Shown in pieces: positions 1-8,118 of a DNA stretch of 17,378 bases. Below the pieces are notes generated by a model. That model was not told where the DNA came from. It ran no database searches and saw only the letters and a list, made by a program, of their open reading frames with translations. The DNA comes from Bacillota bacterium. GTDB lineage: Bacteria > Bacillota > Clostridia > Lachnospirales > Lachnospiraceae. How positions within the stretch are numbered: the stretch's first letter is position 1; each line of letters opens with the position of its first letter. The stretch covers positions 1-17,378 of the forward strand of contig JAEZJW010000192.1 in the NCBI GenBank assembly GCA_023415595.1, written 5' to 3'. Position numbers and translations under genes: made by a program.

Positions 1-1226
1 GCTGCTGTGCATTTCATAGGATGTTTCTGACAAGACATTTTAAAGATCCGGCAATGGCGTCCTCCAGTTCCTTTACAGAGGGCGCTTCTGTATTTGGTGG
101 AGGAACAAATCTTAAGACTGCCGCCAAAAACATTTTTGATATTTATAATCCAAAGATCATTGCCGTGCATACCACCTGTTTGTCAGAAACCATCGGGGAT
201 GACCTGAATGCCCTGATCCAGGGCATCGATATTCCCGAAGATAAGTATATGGTGCATACGAATACACCGAGCTATAAGGGCTCCCACATCACCGGCTTCA
301 GCAATATGGTGGCGAGCTTCATCCAGTATCTGTCCGTCAAGTCGGGTAAGAAGAACGGTAAGACAGCCATTCTTCCGGGCTTTGTAAACCCCGGGGATAT
401 GAGGGAAATGAAACGGATTGCTGAGCTGATGGGCGTGCCCTATACGATGCTACCGGATACCAGCGGCGTCATGGATTCTCCGATGACCGGTAAATTCGAG
501 CTGTATCCGAAGGGCGGTACAACAGTGGAGGAAATTATTACGTTAGGAGATTCAGTTAGTACCATTGCCTTCGGTAAGGTAACCTCTGAAGCACCGGCGG
601 AGGCTTTATCGAAGAAATGCGGTGTGCCTTACCGGCTGCTTCCGTTACCGATTGGCATCGGCCGAACGGATGAATACATCATGGCATTACAGAGCATCAC
701 GAAGATAGAGGTTCCCTATGCACTGGAAGAGGAACGGGGACAGCTGGTGGATATTCTGATTGATATTCATCCCTATACCTATAATAAGAAGGTTGCCATC
801 TTCGGGGACCCGGATACAGTCTTAAGTATCGCTGAGTATGCACTGGAGATGGGAATGATACCGAAATACCTTGTGACGGGAACACCGGGAGATTCCTTTG
901 AAGATGCAGCTGAGGAGCTGTTCCTCAAATTTGGGGTACAGGGCTGCAGGGCTAAGGCAAACGGTGACCTATACCAGCTTCACCAATGGATCAAGGAGGA
1001 GAAAGTGGACCTTCTGATTGGAGGTACTCACGGAAAGTATATTGCCAGAGCTGAGGATATTCCCTTCGTCAGGGCGGGATTTCCGATTATCGACCGTTAT
1101 ATTCACTCCTATCTGCCCCTGGTCGGCTATCGGGGAGGAATGAGACTGGCGGAGCTGATTACAGGAGCCTTGATGGATCGCATGGACCGGGACAGCACAG
1201 AGGAAGATTTTGAGATGGTCATGTAG
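1..1226 (+). CDS. nifK: Nitrogenase MoFe protein beta chain NifK (5' end missing)
   Basis: Beta subunit of Mo-dinitrogenase, which with NifD carries the P-cluster and reduces N2 in the cytoplasm. The reading frame is open to the window edge (codons from position 3), so the ATG at 21 is internal; about 50 N-terminal residues are missing compared with clostridial NifK of about 458 residues. The first complete codons read CCAFHR before LTRHFKDP, matching the GCVAYxR segment that holds a P-cluster cysteine in known NifK. TTCLSETIGDD carries the next P-cluster cysteine, and TPSYKGSHITGF matches the segment around the P-cluster serine. The C-terminus has the usual RAGFPIIDR and LVGYRGGMRLAE motifs. 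It is followed by nifE after a 257-base structured gap. The Mo-type assignment rests on the motifs and on the nifE and nifN-B neighbours. Confidence 0.95.
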   Translation, partial: CCAFHRMFLTRHFKDPAMASSSSFTEGASVFGGGTNLKTAAKNIFDIYNPKIIAVHTTCLSETIGDDLNALIQGIDIPEDKYMVHTNTPSYKGSHITGFSNMVASFIQYLSVKSGKKNGKTAILPGFVNPGDMREMKRIAELMGVPYTMLPDTSGVMDSPMTGKFELYPKGGTTVEEIITLGDSVSTIAFGKVTSEAPAEALSKKCGVPYRLLPLPIGIGRTDEYIMALQSITKIEVPYALEEERGQLVDILIDIHPYTYNKKVAIFGDPDTVLSIAEYALEMGMIPKYLVTGTPGDSFEDAAEELFLKFGVQGCRAKANGDLYQLHQWIKEEKVDLLIGGTHGKYIARAEDIPFVRAGFPIIDRYIHSYLPLVGYRGGMRLAELITGALMDRMDRDSTEEDFEMVM

Positions 1227-1483
1227 CGTTTATCCGCCTCCTATACAGACCTGTGGCAGCTGCATCCGGATCATGCTCCAAACAGAATCCGCTGCTGCAG
1301 CAGCATAGCGCAGGGAAGTAGGTTATTCGGAAGCTAGTGAGCCGCAGAAAGAGGCGGCATGGGAGGTTAGGTTGAAAAGAAGAGCTTTTTTCAAATAGCG
1401 AAGTGAGAACTCGCTATGCATAACAGCACATGGCGTGCTTTTCGCACATGTTTAAGCTGTCTTTCGGCAGCATGGAGGTAAAT
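1227..1483 (+). promoter_or_regulatory. Structured nifK-nifE intergenic leader
   Basis: This gap has no gene but several self-complementary segments: a 14-bp loopless palindrome GCTGCTGCAGCAGC (1291-1304), a 5-bp GC-rich stem GCCGC/GCGGC (1341-1345 with 1354-1358), the repeated element at 1368-1412, a 7-bp stem ATAGCGA/TCGCTAT (1395-1401 with 1411-1417), and a 6-bp stem GCTGTC/GGCAGC (one G-U pair) with a four-base loop (1456-1471), three bases before the nifE ribosome-binding site. I see no convincing sigma-70 promoter, so co-transcription with nifK is likely, with RNA processing or stability control as a possible role. Confidence 0.5.
1368..1412 (+). repeat. 45-bp intergenic nif repeat, copy 1
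   Basis: The 45-bp segment begins TAGGTTGAAAAGAAGA and contains TTTTCAAATAGCGAA. It matches 2833-2877 at 38 of 45 positions without gaps. The arms TTGAAAA and TTTTCAA pair to form a hairpin, and the hairpin is kept in copy 2 although most differences fall in the loop. In this copy the 3' end also starts a second hairpin (1395-1417). Confidence 0.75.
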
Positions 1484-2827
1484 ATGGAGAATGCATACGT
1501 TTTAGAGGATCGTAAGGATTCTATCAGGAGGAAGCAGGAAGGTGGCTGCCGAGGAAATGGGTTAAAGTGCGATGCGAACAGTGTATCCGGTGCAGTGAGT
1601 CAGAGAGCTTGCGTATACTGTGGTGCCAGGGTTGTCTTAAATCCGATTACGGATGCATTCCATATCGTTCACGGACCCATCGGATGTGCTAGCTATACCT
1701 GGGACATAAGGGGAAGCTTAAGCAGCGGGGAGGAATTGTACCGCAACAGCTTCTCCACAGATCTCAGGGAGCAGGATGTCATCTTCGGCGGGGAGAAGAA
1801 GCTGGAGGCAGCGATTATCGAGGTGGCGGAGAAATACCGGCCAAAGCTGATCTTCATATATGCAACCTGCATCGTTGGAGTCATCGGAGATGATGTGGAG
1901 GCGGTCTGCAGAAGGATGTCCTCCCGTTACAGCATGAGAGTCATTCCGGTAAAATCACCGGGATTCTCCGGCAATAAATCGGTGGGCTATAAACTGGCCT
2001 GTGATGCGATTATGGAGCTTTTGGCTCCCCATAAGCCGGCAAAACGGAGGGGGTTTAATATCCTGGGGGATTTCAACCTGGCAGGTGAGCTGTGGATCGT
2101 AAAGGATTATATTAATCGAATGGGAATCCCCGTGATTGCAACGATTACAGGGGATGCCGATTACGATACCCTGATTCAGGCACCGGCAGCAGAACTAAAT
2201 ATCGTTCAATGTGCCGGCTCCAGTACCTATCTTGCGAACCGGATGGAGGAGGAGCTGGGGATTCCGTACATTAAGGTCAGCTTCTATGGGATTGAGGATA
2301 CGGTAAGCTCGCTGATCCGTATTGCGGAGGCTCTACGGGACGAGAAAGCAAGGAGGTTTGCATCGGAGTTCTGTAACAAGGAAACCGATAAGCTCAGGGA
2401 AATCCTTACGATTTACCGCAATAAGCTTGCAGGCAGAAAAGCTGCAATCTATGTTGGGGGTGGCTTCAAAGCTATCTCACTGATCCGACAGTTCAGAGAC
2501 CTTGGAATGGAAACTGTAGTAGTAGGGACTCAGACCGGTAAGAAGGAGGATTATGACGTCATAGAGGAGCTGGTCAGTGAGGATACCATAATCCTGGATG
2601 ATACCAATCCGGCCGAGCTTGAGAGATTTATGAAGGAGAAAGGGGCGGATATCCTGGTGGGCGGAGTGAAGGAAAGACCACTGGCCTATAAGCTTGGGGT
2701 TGCTTTCTGTGATCATAACCATGAACGGAAGCATCCCTTATGCGGCTTCGACGGAGTAGTTAATTTTGCAAAGGAGATCAACCAAAGCATGAATCACCCT
2801 GTGTGGAACTATATTATTCAGTCATAG
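1484..2827 (+). CDS. nifE: Nitrogenase FeMo-cofactor scaffold subunit NifE
   Basis: NifE pairs with NifN to form the NifEN scaffold on which the NifB-derived precursor is converted into FeMo-co. I chose ATG 1484 (447 residues) because GGAGG lies at 1474-1478, five bases upstream; the longer frame from 1430 has no such site and would add 18 unconserved residues. Visible family features are RACVYCGA (Cys43, Cys46), FHIVHGPIGCASYTWDIRGS (Cys68), IFGGEKKLEAAI near residue 100, YATCIVGVIGDD (Cys129), and the C-terminal HPLCGFDGVVNFAKEI. The WDIRGSLSSG block separates it from NifD and is typical of NifE. It stands between nifK and nifN-B, the usual clostridial order. Confidence 0.93.
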   Translation: MENAYVLEDRKDSIRRKQEGGCRGNGLKCDANSVSGAVSQRACVYCGARVVLNPITDAFHIVHGPIGCASYTWDIRGSLSSGEELYRNSFSTDLREQDVIFGGEKKLEAAIIEVAEKYRPKLIFIYATCIVGVIGDDVEAVCRRMSSRYSMRVIPVKSPGFSGNKSVGYKLACDAIMELLAPHKPAKRRGFNILGDFNLAGELWIVKDYINRMGIPVIATITGDADYDTLIQAPAAELNIVQCAGSSTYLANRMEEELGIPYIKVSFYGIEDTVSSLIRIAEALRDEKARRFASEFCNKETDKLREILTIYRNKLAGRKAAIYVGGGFKAISLIRQFRDLGMETVVVGTQTGKKEDYDVIEELVSEDTIILDDTNPAELERFMKEKGADILVGGVKERPLAYKLGVAFCDHNHERKHPLCGFDGVVNFAKEINQSMNHPVWNYIIQS

Positions 2828-2832
2828 AAGGG

Positions 2833-2877
2833 TAGGTTGAAAAGAAGATTACTTTTCAAATAGCGAAATGAAAATTC
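2833..2877 (+). repeat. 45-bp intergenic nif repeat, copy 2
   Basis: Second copy of the element at 1368-1412, beginning five bases after the nifE stop codon. Here the hairpin is a perfect 8-bp stem, TTGAAAAG (2837-2844) with CTTTTCAA (2852-2859), around a 7-base loop. The conserved CAAATAGCGAA follows. Both copies lie upstream of a scaffold gene of the same operon. Confidence 0.75.
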
Positions 2878-2892
2878 ACGTTTGTTAATGAG

Positions 2893-2933
2893 CTGCCTAC
2901 GGCAGTAATATCTGCATAGCAGACATGAGGAGG
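2893..2933 (+). promoter_or_regulatory. Hairpins and ribosome-binding site of nifN-B
   Basis: Two short stems, CTGCC/GGCAG (2893-2905, 3-base loop) and TCTGC/GCAGA (2911-2923, 3-base loop), stand immediately before AGGAGG (2928-2933), which lies nine bases before ATG 2943. The nifE leader has the same arrangement: repeat, short GC stem, then ribosome-binding site. Translation control or protection of the message is possible. Confidence 0.5.
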
Positions 2934-2942
2934 TGTGTGTAT

Positions 2943-5723
2943 ATGAAAGGAAACCTGGTAAATCTGAACGTGAATCCCTGCAAGATGTGTATGCCTATGG
3001 GTGCCGTTACTGCTTTGTATGGGATCAGAAAATGCTTAACAATACTTCACGGCTCCCAGGGCTGCAGTACCTATATCCGCAGGCATATGGCCACCCATTA
3101 TAATGAACCGGTGGATATTGCCTCCTCCTCCCTTACGGAGGAGGGGACGGTGTATGGGGGAGAGAAAAATCTCATCCTGGGTCTGGTGAACCTGATTAAG
3201 GTATATCAGCCGGAGGTGATCGGGGTCGCTACCACCTGTCTGGCAGAAACCATAGGAGAAGATCTTCATCGCATCATCCATAAATTTTATGAGGAGTATC
3301 CGGAATATCGCCATATTACAGTGATACCGGTTCATTCGGCAGGCTATGGCGGCAGCCAGTATGAAGGTTATCTGGAGGCTTTGATCGGGATTGTAAAGGC
3401 TGTTTCGATGGAGCCTGCGAAAAACAATAAAATTAATATTATAACAGGACCGATCTCCCCGGCGGATACCAGGTACCTGAAGAGCTTATTAGAGAGCTTC
3501 TCCCTGGAGTATATCCTGCTGCCGGATCTTTCAGAGAATCTGGATGGTGGATACCAGCCGGAATACTCTAAGCTTCCGCAGGGAGGAACCGGCATCGAGG
3601 AAATCAGAGAAATGGCAGGAGCCAGGTTTACGCTGGAGTTATCCGCCTTCACCGGAGATACAAATTCGGTTGGACGCTATCTTCTGGAGAATTACGGAGT
3701 CCCGTATGAGAAGCTGAACCTGCCCATAGGACTGCGTGATACTGACGTGCTGATCAAAAGGCTGGCTGAGCTGTCATACAATCCGATTCCTGAGGCTCTT
3801 ACGAAGGAGCGATCCCGCTATCTGGATGCCATGATCGATTCCCATAAATATAATAGTGAAGCGAGAGCAGCCGTCTATGGGGAACCGGATTTTGTTTACA
3901 GTACGGTAAGGCTTTGTGCCGAGAACGGAATTGTTCCGCTCATTACTGCAATAGGTACGAAGGGTACGAGGTTTGAAGAGATGGTTCGGCAGGAGATTGC
4001 AGGGGTTGCTGAGAAATTCCTTACCGGCCGGATTGAGATACTGGAGGATACGGATTTCCAGACAATAGAAGAACTCGCCAGGGAATTAGAAGTCAATATC
4101 CTGATCGGGAATTCCGACGGAAGAAGGATGGCAGATCGGCTTGGGATTGACCTGATCCGAAGGAGCTTTCCCATTCATGACCGAGTGGGCGGGCAGCGGC
4201 TTAGGATGCTGGGCTATGAAGGAGCCCTGACCTTCCTGGACGATATCACCAACGCGGTACTGGGCAGGAAGGAAAGCGGTTTCAGAGAGGAGTTATATCA
4301 CCGGTATTATAAGGGACCCGGAAAGAAACCAATGAAAGCTGTATTTAAACTCCACAGGAGTGAACCGGACCCGGCAAAGGAGATCTCCGTATTTGAATTA
4401 AAGAAGGACTCGGGGGAGGAAATATCAACACCGGATAGTAGGACTGCCTCCCATCCCTGTTTTAACTGTGGGGCTCACCAATATGCTAGGATTCATCTTC
4501 CGATTGCACCGAAATGCAATATCAGCTGCAATTACTGTGTCAGAAAATATGACTGTCCCAATGAAAGCAGGCCGGGAGTTACTACCGGTGTCTTGCAGCC
4601 GGAGGAAGCCCTGATAAGATACCTGGAAGCTAAGAAAAAACTGCCTAACCTTACTGTGGTGGGAATTGCCGGCCCGGGAGATGCGCTGGCTAATTTTCCT
4701 GAAACCCTGAAGACGCTATCTTTAATCCGTGCTCAGGATCCCGAGGTTACCTTCTGTCTGTCCACCAACGGATTGATGCTTCCCCGCTACGCCGATCAGC
4801 TGATCGAGGTGGGGGTAACCCATGTTACTGTTACCATGAATGCTGTGGATCCGAGGATTGGTGCAAGAATTTACCGTTATATTAATTACATGGGGGAGAG
4901 ATACTCGGGCGAAGCGGCTGCTGCGATACTGTTGGCGAATCAGATGGCAGGAATCAAGCGGTTAACTGATAGGGGGATCGTCTGCAAGGTGAACATCGTG
5001 GTGCTGAAGGGAATTAATGACGCACATATCACAGAAGTGGTGCAGAAGGCGAAGGAGCTGGGAGTGGCCATGACAAATATCATGCCGATGATTCCGGTTG
5101 AGGGCAGCGTATTTGAGCAGCTTCCACTTAGCAGTACGCAGGAGATCTCAGAGCTTCGAAAACAATGCGGTGGAATCTTAAAGCAAATGTATCATTGCAG
5201 GCAATGCAGAGCGGATGCAGCTGGAGTGTTGGGTGAGGAGTCTTCCCTGGTATGGAACACTGCACAAAGAGACATTACAGAGAAAAAGGCATCAGAAATA
5301 CTTTCAGGGAAGTCATCGTACATGAAAGATATTACTTCAGGCAGAAATACTGCATCGGTATCGCAGCAGGAGACACCCTCAGTCATTCAGGTCGCCGTGG
5401 CATCCAAAAGCGGAATCATCGTTGACCAGCATTTCGGCCAGGTTACGGAGTTCTATGTTTATGAATATAAGAACGGCAGAGCCGTATTCCGGGAGAAGCG
5501 ATCCATACCGAGGTATTGCAGCGGTACGGAGGAATGTGATTCCGGAGATGATAAAATCAACCGGATCATTGAGACCATAGAGGATTGTAAGGCAGTCATC
5601 ACCCTCAGGATCGGGGAAGCACCGAAGGAGAAGCTGAGGCAGAAGGGCATACGGGTATATACTGCTTATGACAGGATAGAGGCATCGGTCGAGAAGGCCG
5701 CAGCCGAGATTTTGGCTTCTTAA
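2943..5723 (+). CDS. nifN-B: Fused FeMo-cofactor assembly protein NifN-NifB
   Basis: A single 926-residue protein joins the NifN scaffold subunit to the radical-SAM enzyme NifB, which makes NifB-co, the carbide-containing core of FeMo-co. ATG 2943 is preferred over 2925 because AGGAGG (2928-2933) lies nine bases before it. Residues 1 to about 450 are NifN: NPCKMC (Cys13, Cys16), HGSQGCSTY (Cys41) and VATTCLAETIGED (Cys99). After a linker, NifB begins at about residue 500 with HPCFNCGAH and the radical-SAM motif Cys525-X3-Cys529-X2-Cys532, followed by GIAGPGDALANF and CLSTNGLMLP. From about residue 812 there is a NifX/NifB-type cofactor-binding domain with DQHFGQVTEFYVYE. Such fusions are known from C. 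pasteurianum and other clostridia, and they couple precursor synthesis to the scaffold. No frameshift is seen. Confidence 0.95.
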   Translation: MKGNLVNLNVNPCKMCMPMGAVTALYGIRKCLTILHGSQGCSTYIRRHMATHYNEPVDIASSSLTEEGTVYGGEKNLILGLVNLIKVYQPEVIGVATTCLAETIGEDLHRIIHKFYEEYPEYRHITVIPVHSAGYGGSQYEGYLEALIGIVKAVSMEPAKNNKINIITGPISPADTRYLKSLLESFSLEYILLPDLSENLDGGYQPEYSKLPQGGTGIEEIREMAGARFTLELSAFTGDTNSVGRYLLENYGVPYEKLNLPIGLRDTDVLIKRLAELSYNPIPEALTKERSRYLDAMIDSHKYNSEARAAVYGEPDFVYSTVRLCAENGIVPLITAIGTKGTRFEEMVRQEIAGVAEKFLTGRIEILEDTDFQTIEELARELEVNILIGNSDGRRMADRLGIDLIRRSFPIHDRVGGQRLRMLGYEGALTFLDDITNAVLGRKESGFREELYHRYYKGPGKKPMKAVFKLHRSEPDPAKEISVFELKKDSGEEISTPDSRTASHPCFNCGAHQYARIHLPIAPKCNISCNYCVRKYDCPNESRPGVTTGVLQPEEALIRYLEAKKKLPNLTVVGIAGPGDALANFPETLKTLSLIRAQDPEVTFCLSTNGLMLPRYADQLIEVGVTHVTVTMNAVDPRIGARIYRYINYMGERYSGEAAAAILLANQMAGIKRLTDRGIVCKVNIVVLKGINDAHITEVVQKAKELGVAMTNIMPMIPVEGSVFEQLPLSSTQEISELRKQCGGILKQMYHCRQCRADAAGVLGEESSLVWNTAQRDITEKKASEILSGKSSYMKDITSGRNTASVSQQETPSVIQVAVASKSGIIVDQHFGQVTEFYVYEYKNGRAVFREKRSIPRYCSGTEECDSGDDKINRIIETIEDCKAVITLRIGEAPKEKLRQKGIRVYTAYDRIEASVEKAAAEILAS

Positions 5724-5770
5724 CGGCAGCATATCAGTGGAGTTAATATTTTTATGGAGCACAAGTATTC

Positions 5771-5826
5771 GGGTCACCGGCGGGTCACCATAGATAAGAA
5801 AGCCGGTGTAGGCTGAAGGGAAAGGA
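5771..5826 (+). promoter_or_regulatory. Leader of the ferredoxin gene with repeat and hairpin
   Basis: GGGTCACC occurs twice (5771-5778, 5782-5789). CACCGGC (5775-5781) can pair perfectly with GCCGGTG (5802-5808) across a 20-base loop. A purine-rich AAAGGA at 5821-5826 is the ribosome-binding site, nine bases before ATG 5836. No promoter is evident. Confidence 0.35.
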
Positions 5827-5835
5827 TTATTGAGT

Positions 5836-6144
5836 ATGATCAAACTAAAATATCATGTATTTATCTGCACAAGCTGCCGGGTGAACGGTCAGCAGAAGGG
5901 TCTATGCTATTCGAAGGATTCTGTAGATATTGTGCAGAAATTCATGGAAGCAATCGAGGACTTTGATTTATCAGGAGAGGTCATGGTGACAAATACTGGC
6001 TGCTTCGGCATTTGTGATAAGGGACCGGTTGCAGTTGTTTGTCCGGAGGGTGTCTGGTATGGCAGTCTGACGGAGGACAGTGTCCCAAAGATTGTGGAGC
6101 AGCATCTGCTTCAGGGTATGCCGGTGGAGGAATTCATGATCTAG
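5836..6144 (+). CDS. [2Fe-2S] ferredoxin of the C. pasteurianum (thioredoxin-like) type
   Basis: Small cytoplasmic electron carrier of 102 residues. It has FICTSCRVNGQQKG and NTGCFGICDKGP, with cysteines at 11, 14, 24, 56 and 60, the same pattern as the C. pasteurianum 2Fe-2S ferredoxin, where Cys11, 56 and 60 plus one of 14 or 24 bind the cluster. EGVWYG near residue 71 is also typical. The clostridial protein is known to interact with the MoFe protein, and the position between nifN-B and nifV agrees with a nitrogenase role. The frame can be extended by two codons to TTG 5830, but spacing from AAAGGA (5821-5826) favours ATG 5836. The product is complete. Confidence 0.93.
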   Translation: MIKLKYHVFICTSCRVNGQQKGLCYSKDSVDIVQKFMEAIEDFDLSGEVMVTNTGCFGICDKGPVAVVCPEGVWYGSLTEDSVPKIVEQHLLQGMPVEEFMI

Positions 6145-6270
6145 CCTGTCCAATTTAACATAATGGGCTGTGCGAAAAGCTCTGTAGTGTACCGGCTTCA
6201 GAGTTTAGGCAGGGAAGTGCCCGATAATTTCTCATAATAGATTATTGATAACGAAAAAGGAGGAGGGGTT

Positions 6271-7254
6271 ATGCTCCGGATCATTGATAATACATTAACT
6301 GCCTTGGATCAGGCCTTACCTTCGAAAGAAGATCTGTTGAAATTCTGCAGCCTTCTCTTTCTGATTGGAGTAGATGAAGTTGAACTGTCCGTTGCGGCAT
6401 ACGAGAGGATGGAGATGTTGCCGGAGCAGGGTCGCTTCCTGCTTAACATTACCTCCATAGAGGAGATAAAGAAGTACCCGGGTTTTCATCGCTATATCTG
6501 CCATAAGGAGCATAGCCTGGAGCAGGTGATAACAGAGGTACAGATCAATGACACGAGAGAAATCGTTAGGCTGAAGACCCTGCAGGGCGTTAGGGAGCTG
6601 AGGATTGTGGGCCTGGATGATTTGTTATGCAGCCCATATGAGAAAATTCTGCCGGAGCTGAATAGAATACTTCCTGATACTTCGATCATCTTCTGCCCGG
6701 AGAATACCTGCTGCTGTGCCAGTGCCCTGGCTGTTCTGTGGCTGCTGGAATTTGGTAAGTCAGTGACTGCCAGCTTTACCGGGTGTAAGAATAATGCTGC
6801 CACTGAAGAGGTCATTATGGCCCTGCGGCTTGCGGCCAGGTATAAACCAAACCGGGACCTGACTGTATTACCATATCTGGCCGGTCTATATGAGAAATTC
6901 ACCGGTAAACCCATTGGAAGAAAGAAGCCGATTATAGGCAGGAATATCTTCCAGGTGGAAGCGGGAATCCATGCCGACGGGCTAAAGAAAAATCCTGCAA
7001 ACTATGAAGCCTACGATCCGAGCTGTGTCGGAAAGAAATCAGAGCTTGTCATTGGAAAGCATTCCGGGACAAAGGCAGTGATGCTAAAGCTGGAGGAGCT
7101 GAAGCTTCCTGTGCCCAAGGAAGCAATAATCGATGTGATCCTTCAGACAGTCAAGCAGATCTGCACGGAACACCGCAAGAGCCTCAATAACGAAGAATTT
7201 CTTGGTATAGTATCGGAGGTGACTGCCAGTGAAAGAAACCAAATACATTGTTGA
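6271..7254 (+). CDS. nifV-omega: Homocitrate synthase omega subunit NifV-omega
   Basis: Second subunit of the split homocitrate synthase, which condenses acetyl-CoA and 2-oxoglutarate to the homocitrate ligand of FeMo-co. A very strong ribosome-binding site (AAGGAGGAGGGG) precedes ATG 6271. The C-terminal half is well kept: GRNIFQVEAGIHADG (about 223-237), NPANYEAYDP (241-250) and VIGKHSG (260-266). The first 190 residues still resemble a synthase barrel, but the catalytic positions are changed. DTTLRDGEQ of the alpha subunit becomes DNTLTALDQ, the HVHND metal-binding segment becomes FCPENTCCC (141-149), and GERTGN becomes GCKNNA. It therefore looks like a non-catalytic, structural or regulatory partner of NifV-alpha, whose start codon it overlaps by 26 bases. 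Split NifV of this kind is known in C. pasteurianum. Confidence 0.88.
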   Translation: MLRIIDNTLTALDQALPSKEDLLKFCSLLFLIGVDEVELSVAAYERMEMLPEQGRFLLNITSIEEIKKYPGFHRYICHKEHSLEQVITEVQINDTREIVRLKTLQGVRELRIVGLDDLLCSPYEKILPELNRILPDTSIIFCPENTCCCASALAVLWLLEFGKSVTASFTGCKNNAATEEVIMALRLAARYKPNRDLTVLPYLAGLYEKFTGKPIGRKKPIIGRNIFQVEAGIHADGLKKNPANYEAYDPSCVGKKSELVIGKHSGTKAVMLKLEELKLPVPKEAIIDVILQTVKQICTEHRKSLNNEEFLGIVSEVTASERNQIHC

Positions 7255-8035
7255 TACTACGTTGCGGGATGGGGAACAGAGTCCGGGGATAGCGCTCCGT
7301 ATCGAAGATAAAGTGAAAATTGCGAAGCTTCTGGAGGAGCTCGGGGTCTATGAAATCGAGGCAGGAGTCCCTGTGCTGAGTGATGCTGAGGAAGAAAGCA
7401 TCCAAAGGATTATAGAGAACAGGAAGAAAGCCAGGATATCCGTCTGGAGCCGTATGAATATCAGCGATGTGAAGCGGTCCATTGCCTGTAAGCCGGATAT
7501 CCTCCATATCGGAGCACCGGTTTCCTATGTGCAGATTTACAGTAAGCTGAAGAAGAACAAGGGTTGGGTAATCAAGAATCTCCTGGAATGCGTGGACGTA
7601 GCGAAAAGCCGTGATATCGATGTAACCGTGGGTCTGGAGGATGCTTCAAGGTCGGACATCGGTTTTATGCTCAGTATGATAAAGGAGCTGAAGAGAGCAG
7701 GAGTCAGAATCATACGGATTGCGGATACGGTAGGAGTTCTGACGCCAAACCGTACGAAGGAGCTGGTCGATACGATCCTTTCGAATACGGGGATGGAGAT
7801 AGAGATGCATGTCCATAACGATCTTGGAATGGCTGTTGCTAATTCAATCATCGGCGCTAAGGCCGGTGCGAAATATATCGATTGCACTCTGTTCGGAATT
7901 GGCGAGAGAACGGGAAACTGTAATCTATATGATTTTGTCAGCGCTGCAGATGCAATCTTTGAATTTGGAGTGAACAGAAAACAGATCCGGGTAGTGGAAC
8001 AGGAGCTTTATGAGGTTCTGAAGGGGGCTATGTAA
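7229..8035 (+). CDS. nifV-alpha: Homocitrate synthase alpha (catalytic) subunit NifV-alpha
   Basis: Catalytic TIM-barrel subunit of 268 residues, shorter than single-chain NifV (about 380) because the C-terminal domains are supplied by NifV-omega. It shows DTTLRDGEQSPG (9-20), HIGAPVSYVQIYSKL (93-107), ADTVG (165-169), the metal-binding HVHNDLG (His194, His196) and GIGERTGN (223-230), the standard HMG-CoA lyase/isopropylmalate synthase-like active site. Translation starts at GTG 7229, nine bases after GGAGG (7215-7219), inside the end of nifV-omega, so the two are translationally coupled and probably made in equal amounts. Homocitrate is more likely than isopropylmalate or citramalate as product because of the nif context. 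Confidence 0.92.
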   Translation: MKETKYIVDTTLRDGEQSPGIALRIEDKVKIAKLLEELGVYEIEAGVPVLSDAEEESIQRIIENRKKARISVWSRMNISDVKRSIACKPDILHIGAPVSYVQIYSKLKKNKGWVIKNLLECVDVAKSRDIDVTVGLEDASRSDIGFMLSMIKELKRAGVRIIRIADTVGVLTPNRTKELVDTILSNTGMEIEMHVHNDLGMAVANSIIGAKAGAKYIDCTLFGIGERTGNCNLYDFVSAADAIFEFGVNRKQIRVVEQELYEVLKGAM

Positions 8036-8118
8036 GGAAGAGCTGTTCAGTAAGTGCATCAAGGAATGTTTCGGTACTGTCACAGCCATTATTTGCCTAT
8101 ATCATTTCACAATTAAGT

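Noticed and set aside
1291..1304. 14-bp palindrome as an operator or upstream activator site for nif
   Set aside because: It is a simple CTG/CAG-type repeat without a nearby promoter, and I see no sigma-54 promoter near it; kept only as part of the leader description.
1430..1483. Longer NifE start at 1430
   Set aside because: No ribosome-binding site before 1430, the added residues are unconserved, and the region forms a hairpin; GGAGG before 1484 decides the start.
5379..5843. 154-codon open frame on the minus strand over the end of nifN-B
   Set aside because: It is a shadow of the NifX-like domain coding sequence, has no ribosome-binding site, and reads as no known protein.
6492..6914. 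140-codon open frame on the minus strand inside nifV-omega
   Set aside because: Opposite to a clearly recognised gene with strong protein motifs; no translation signal.
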